A DNA stretch of 64,000 nucleotides from the NCBI GenBank assembly GCA_949128115.1, contig OX421961.1, forward strand, positions 120,097,050 through 120,161,049, read 5' to 3'. Below the pieces are notes generated by a model. The model had not been told where the DNA came from, did not search any database, and saw nothing but the letters and a program-made list of their open reading frames with translations. How positions within the stretch are numbered: the stretch's first letter is position 1; the number at the start of each line of letters is the position of its first letter. Shown piece after piece: positions 60,556-64,000 of the stretch. Source of the DNA: Anaspis maculata (taxonomy: Eukaryota; Arthropoda; Insecta; Coleoptera; Scraptiidae). The position numbers and the translations under genes were made by a program.

Positions 60556-62680
60556 GAAGACCGGAGAGCTTTCATTGATGATTATAATATACGTAGTTAT
60601 ATCGGCTGGTGTAGTTTGTGATTACTTTATTTATTTTTCACGGAGAACTTTGTACCTATTTTACGCATGTGTATAAAATTATTTACGTAATAATTGTGCA
60701 GCTTTAATTAAATGGGTGGGTGGGTGCGCAAAGGCCATAAATCACGAAAATTAAGCTGTTTGGGTACCTACCTAACGTATTAGTACGTGCCTCAGTCATT
60801 AATTTCAATTAGTTGAGGCGCGAACAATTGAAAGATGTGTGCGTGTGTGTTTCAGATAATTGCAGTTTTTTTTTTCGTTGTTCTGAAGGGGCGAGCGTAC
60901 AAAAAAAAACTTTGATCCCTTAAAAGATTTGATCTTTTATCTCAATTAACAGGACTCCATTGTTTTAAAAGCTCCGACGTAATTGCCGCCACCCTTACTG
61001 GGTTTTCAGGGTGGAATCGACCGAGTCAAAAGGGGTATTTCGGCTGAATATCAATAATTCGTCCGAGCCGTGACACTTGTGGATCATGCACGCATGAAAC
61101 TCGTCACTTTTTATATAAATGGAAACGGCATGTCACGGAAATGTCCTCGAGTTTTAGAGTTGAAAACATAAATACTGAAATATGGTTCGGCACGGTCATA
61201 TTTTAAACTGAAAGTTTTTTATGCTAGGTAATCAGCTCCGTTCTGTTTGTAGATTGTCTGCTGGCAATCTTGCTAGTGAAGTAGTTGCCATGGCATGGGA
61301 CCTTCTCATTGGCTGTCGCCATAGCAACGTGCTTATCATCAAGATTGCCAGCTAACAACAGACCCTCCAATTTTACCAAAAAAACCAAATGAAAACGGTT
61401 GACACCATTGTTGGGTTAGTAGTTTGACTGCCGTTATGAATACGCGTCAGCCGAAAACGTATGGTATCCCTTGGCGAACCTCAACAGCTCAGTTAAAATC
61501 ATCATTGAAAGTTTGGAAGCGAACAATAGGACTAGATAGCGGTGGAAACTGCCTGCTGGTTTGCTGATTATCCTTAATATTAACGAATTATTTGTTTCAC
61601 TTTGAATGATTGAAAAGAAGCTTCAGACCTACTCTTTATTATTAGTTATTATTATTGATTCATTGGCCAACAGACCAACAGAATTTATATTGTAGCAAAA
61701 ATGTTATGTATGCTCGCTTTGAAAGTGACTTTTGTCATTTGAAAAATGCAATACAAAAGAAAACATACAAGAATACAAGAGAGTAATCTCTCAGAAATAA
61801 AACGGTTGACACGCGTTTCGCCATTTTGCCTCGTCAGTGCAAAGAGTCAGTCACAAATGTGTTTACAGTACTAGGTAAACGTTTCCGAACTTCCTCAGTG
61901 CCTAAAATTAACGGCTCATTCAGTCTTTCGCCGTCCTTGCTCCAATTTACACCCACATCGAAATTCAATATGGGTACGCAAAATTTGTAAGTTACATCCC
62001 TTAATGCAAACGTCGACGTATTTCGCACGTTTCTTTCAAGTTTTTTTTTTCAGACACGACTCGGAGACGCCGAATTCAAATACGAAGTATCAGCGTTCGC
62101 CATTATGTGGGCTTTTCAAATTGCGCATTAAATTGAGTTTCCATCCTAATAAAATCTACCTATACCGACCTGCTCCGTTCAAGTTTATGCTATGCCTTCG
62201 TTTGTCATGAAGACTTCTTTTTGTTCAATTTAGTGTAAAACTGTTTTTTTTAAGACTAAACAAATTATACTCTAGTGATTGTGTGACAAAGACGGTACGA
62301 CTTCCTGAGAGTCTCGTCTTCGCACACTTTCCAGTTAGCTTCTCTGGTTAATGGCTTAACAACGTGATACAGTATCTGAGCTCCAATCAATTTGATTTTG
62401 TATTGCATTAGTTTTTTTATCAAGTTCTATTGGGCTGAAACATGACTAGAGCAATAATTATTATAAACAGCCAAAAATAAAACAATTGATTGATTACGTA
62501 CGTACCCTCGTACCCACCTATGATTTTAGGCTCTAAAAAAAATTGGCGTGTTCCATTACCGCAGATTTTATGTTGAACCAAATAATGGGGTGTTACACTC
62601 TATTATTAATTTTAAATGAGTTTTCCTTATCTTACTGTTAATTTCGTTTAACACGCACGTTTCTTTCTCCTCTCTTTTTT
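60556..62680. other. BRF1 3' UTR then intergenic sequence
   Basis: The 3' UTR probably ends soon after the ATTAAA at 60707. Beyond it, 61248-61365 is a small foldback (GCTGGCAATCTTG present inverted, with GTTGCCATGGC / GCCATAGCAAC). A CTGACGA...CGAAAC motif lies at 61815-61837 on the minus strand. No gene is seen. Confidence 0.45.
60707..60712 (+). terminator. candidate BRF1 polyadenylation signal (ATTAAA)
   Basis: ATTAAA, the commonest variant of AATAAA, lies 152 bp after the BRF1 stop and is followed by a G/T-rich run (GGGTGGGTGGGTG) that could serve as the downstream element. No AATAAA occurs nearer. The assignment is plausible, not proven. Confidence 0.4.
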
Positions 62681-63490
62681 TATGAAGAATCGCGTTTTCC
62701 TATGCGGATGTCCTACCAACGTGCTGGGTATGGAGTGGGACAAAACGTCCGACACCTTGGCAATCAGTCAGGGGTGTTTTTCCAAACACAAAGAGACAGT
62801 AACCAAGCGACAAATCCTCTCTGCCGCTCAACGCATTTTTGACCCGATCGGATTCACGGCTCCAGCGACGGTGACCCCCCACGCTACTGCTCCAGAAGAT
62901 GTGGCAGAAGAAAACGGGCTGGGACGATGAGGTGGATGGCAAAGTTAGGGATGTATTCCTGAAGTGGAGGTCGGAGCTTTCGTTGCTATCCGAGTTGAGA
63001 ATTCAAAGATGGTTCGATTATGATGCAGATGAGGTCACCGGCGTCAGTATTCGCATGTTTTGTGACGCCAGCAGCCAAGATGCATATGCAACCGCAATTT
63101 TCCTGGAAGTGTCCTCGCGGAAAACTGCCCGAGTCCATTAAATTCAAGCAAGGGCAAGAGTCGCTCCCATCCAAAGATTACCTATTCCAAGATTAGAGTT
63201 ACTGGCGGCTGTAATTGGCGCCAGGCTGTACGCTGGTATCAAGGAAGTTTTTGCCACTTTGAATTTTGCGAGCTACTTCTGAAGCGACTCCAGTACGGCC
63301 TTATCTTGGATAAAGCGCGAAGATGGATATGGGCTGTGTTTGTTTGGAACCGGGTCCAGGAGATCCGATCTTTGACGTCAAAGAAAGAGTGGCGACATGT
63401 CCCTGGAGACGTGAACCCCGCCGATCTTCCCTCGAGAGGGATGTACCGTCAAGCATCTCGTGGAGTTTCGATGGTGGGAGGGTCCTAGTT
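62680..63490 (+). pseudogene. BEL/Pao retrotransposon pol remnant
   Basis: Shifting frames read VLGMEWDKTSDTLAIS, TKRQILSAAQRIFDPIGFTA, then [38 protein letters not shown] (RNase H Asp), [31 protein letters not shown] (second Asp) and [20 protein letters not shown] followed by [10 protein letters not shown]. This order is the Pao-type connection plus RNase H region. At least two frameshifts and two in-frame stops (one at 63139-63141, one just before SDSS) inactivate it. The upstream reverse transcriptase core and the integrase were not found. Confidence 0.85.
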
Positions 63491-63798
63491 GAGCTTTATG
63501 AATCACCAGAGGCCTGGCTCACGCACAAAAGATCTTATAGGTCGCAGTGCAGAAAGGATCCTTCGAGACCAAACGACCACCTCTAATCTACAAAGGTTGG
63601 TTGTAAACCAAAGAGCTCACGGAGCAAAGAATGGTTTTGCGCGCCGACATCCAGTCGTGCGCTGTCTAATAAAAAGTAGTGCTGTTGATGTTTAAAAAAG
63701 TGTCTGTAGCCGAGAATTGAAGAACGTTTTGTAGTTGCAGTTTTGTGGATTTTTCCTAAGAGAACCGGCCTTTTTGGCCATAGGAACGGGTAGCTCTG

Positions 63799-63893
63799 CG
63801 ATTTCGAACAACGCCATCATTCATCGAAAGGGCAAAGAACATATTGTACCGGACACCTTGTTTCGATCAGTTCCCGAAGTTGCGGCGCTGAAA
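63799..63893 (+). pseudogene. Ty3/gypsy-like scrap (RNase H/integrase linker)
   Basis: The frame reads AIIHRKGKEHIVPDTLFRS, then VPEV, a few codons and TAG. HRKG..N.VPDALSR is the conserved linker after RNase H in Ty3/gypsy polyproteins. It is a different superfamily from the Pao remnant just upstream, so either two elements are juxtaposed or this is a chance similarity. Confidence 0.4.
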
Positions 63894-64000
63894 AAACTTT
63901 AGGAGGAGTAACCACACGACCGACGGTACAGTTTTGGAGTCTTTGAGGGATGCATGGTAGTTTGGCAACAACTTTTGAACTGTGCGAATTGGAGAATGAG

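Noticed and set aside
1..64000. CRISPR arrays, bacterial operons or Shine-Dalgarno sites
   Set aside because: No regularly spaced identical direct repeats with unique spacers. Split genes with GT-AG introns and SINEs show a eukaryotic nuclear genome.

Overview
The window looks like one locus of an arthropod genome, most likely an insect. Small GC-rich exons with canonical GT-AG borders lie in long AT-rich introns crowded with transposable-element debris. TACAGGGTG-type mariner MITEs, hAT and Harbinger-like MITEs, tRNA-derived SINEs, a 5'-truncated non-LTR retrotransposon and decayed BEL/Pao and Ty3/gypsy pieces are all present. I cannot name the species from the sequence.

One host protein-coding gene is supported: BRF1, the B-related subunit of the RNA polymerase III initiation factor TFIIIB, on the + strand. 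Nine exons lie between 647 and 60555 and all splice phases agree. They encode the C-terminal 463 residues: the second cyclin repeat (exons at 647, 8790, 16215), a linker (16494, 17087), the Brf1-type TBP-binding domain (26008, 45990), and a basic then acidic tail ending in TGA (52962, 60413). The zinc ribbon and first cyclin repeat must lie upstream of the window. Introns run from 146 bp to 19.8 kb, so over 97% of the gene span is non-coding.

Intron contents in order. Intron A (797-8789) has a Tc1-like element with a broken transposase, a long palindrome split by a hAT insertion, and a mariner MITE. Intron B (8884-16214) has a GTGTC-rich minisatellite element invaded by a 2.4-kb element with 150-bp inverted ends. 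The intron at 17237-26007 has a foldback, a higher-order array of AACCGGTT motifs carrying a hAT MITE, two exactly abutting near-perfect palindromes and a zinc-finger gene fragment. The 19.8-kb intron (26221-45989) has a large inverted-repeat element containing a 120-bp satellite, which contains a palindrome, which contains two further MITEs. It also holds a SINE nested in a MITE, transposase debris and another foldback. The intron at 46237-52961 has a nested MITE and a 521-bp LTR element (TRIM) whose terminal repeats each carry a tRNA-like Pol III promoter. The intron at 53132-60412 has an RTE-like retrotransposon and a poly(A) SINE, both with clean target duplications.

Downstream of BRF1 (after 60555) lie a probable 3' UTR, a small hairpin element, and broken BEL/Pao and Ty3/gypsy pol remnants up to the right edge. 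The strongest candidate for something new is the miniature LTR element with tRNA-like sequences inside its LTRs. It resembles in principle the plant Cassandra TRIMs, which carry 5S rRNA in their LTRs.
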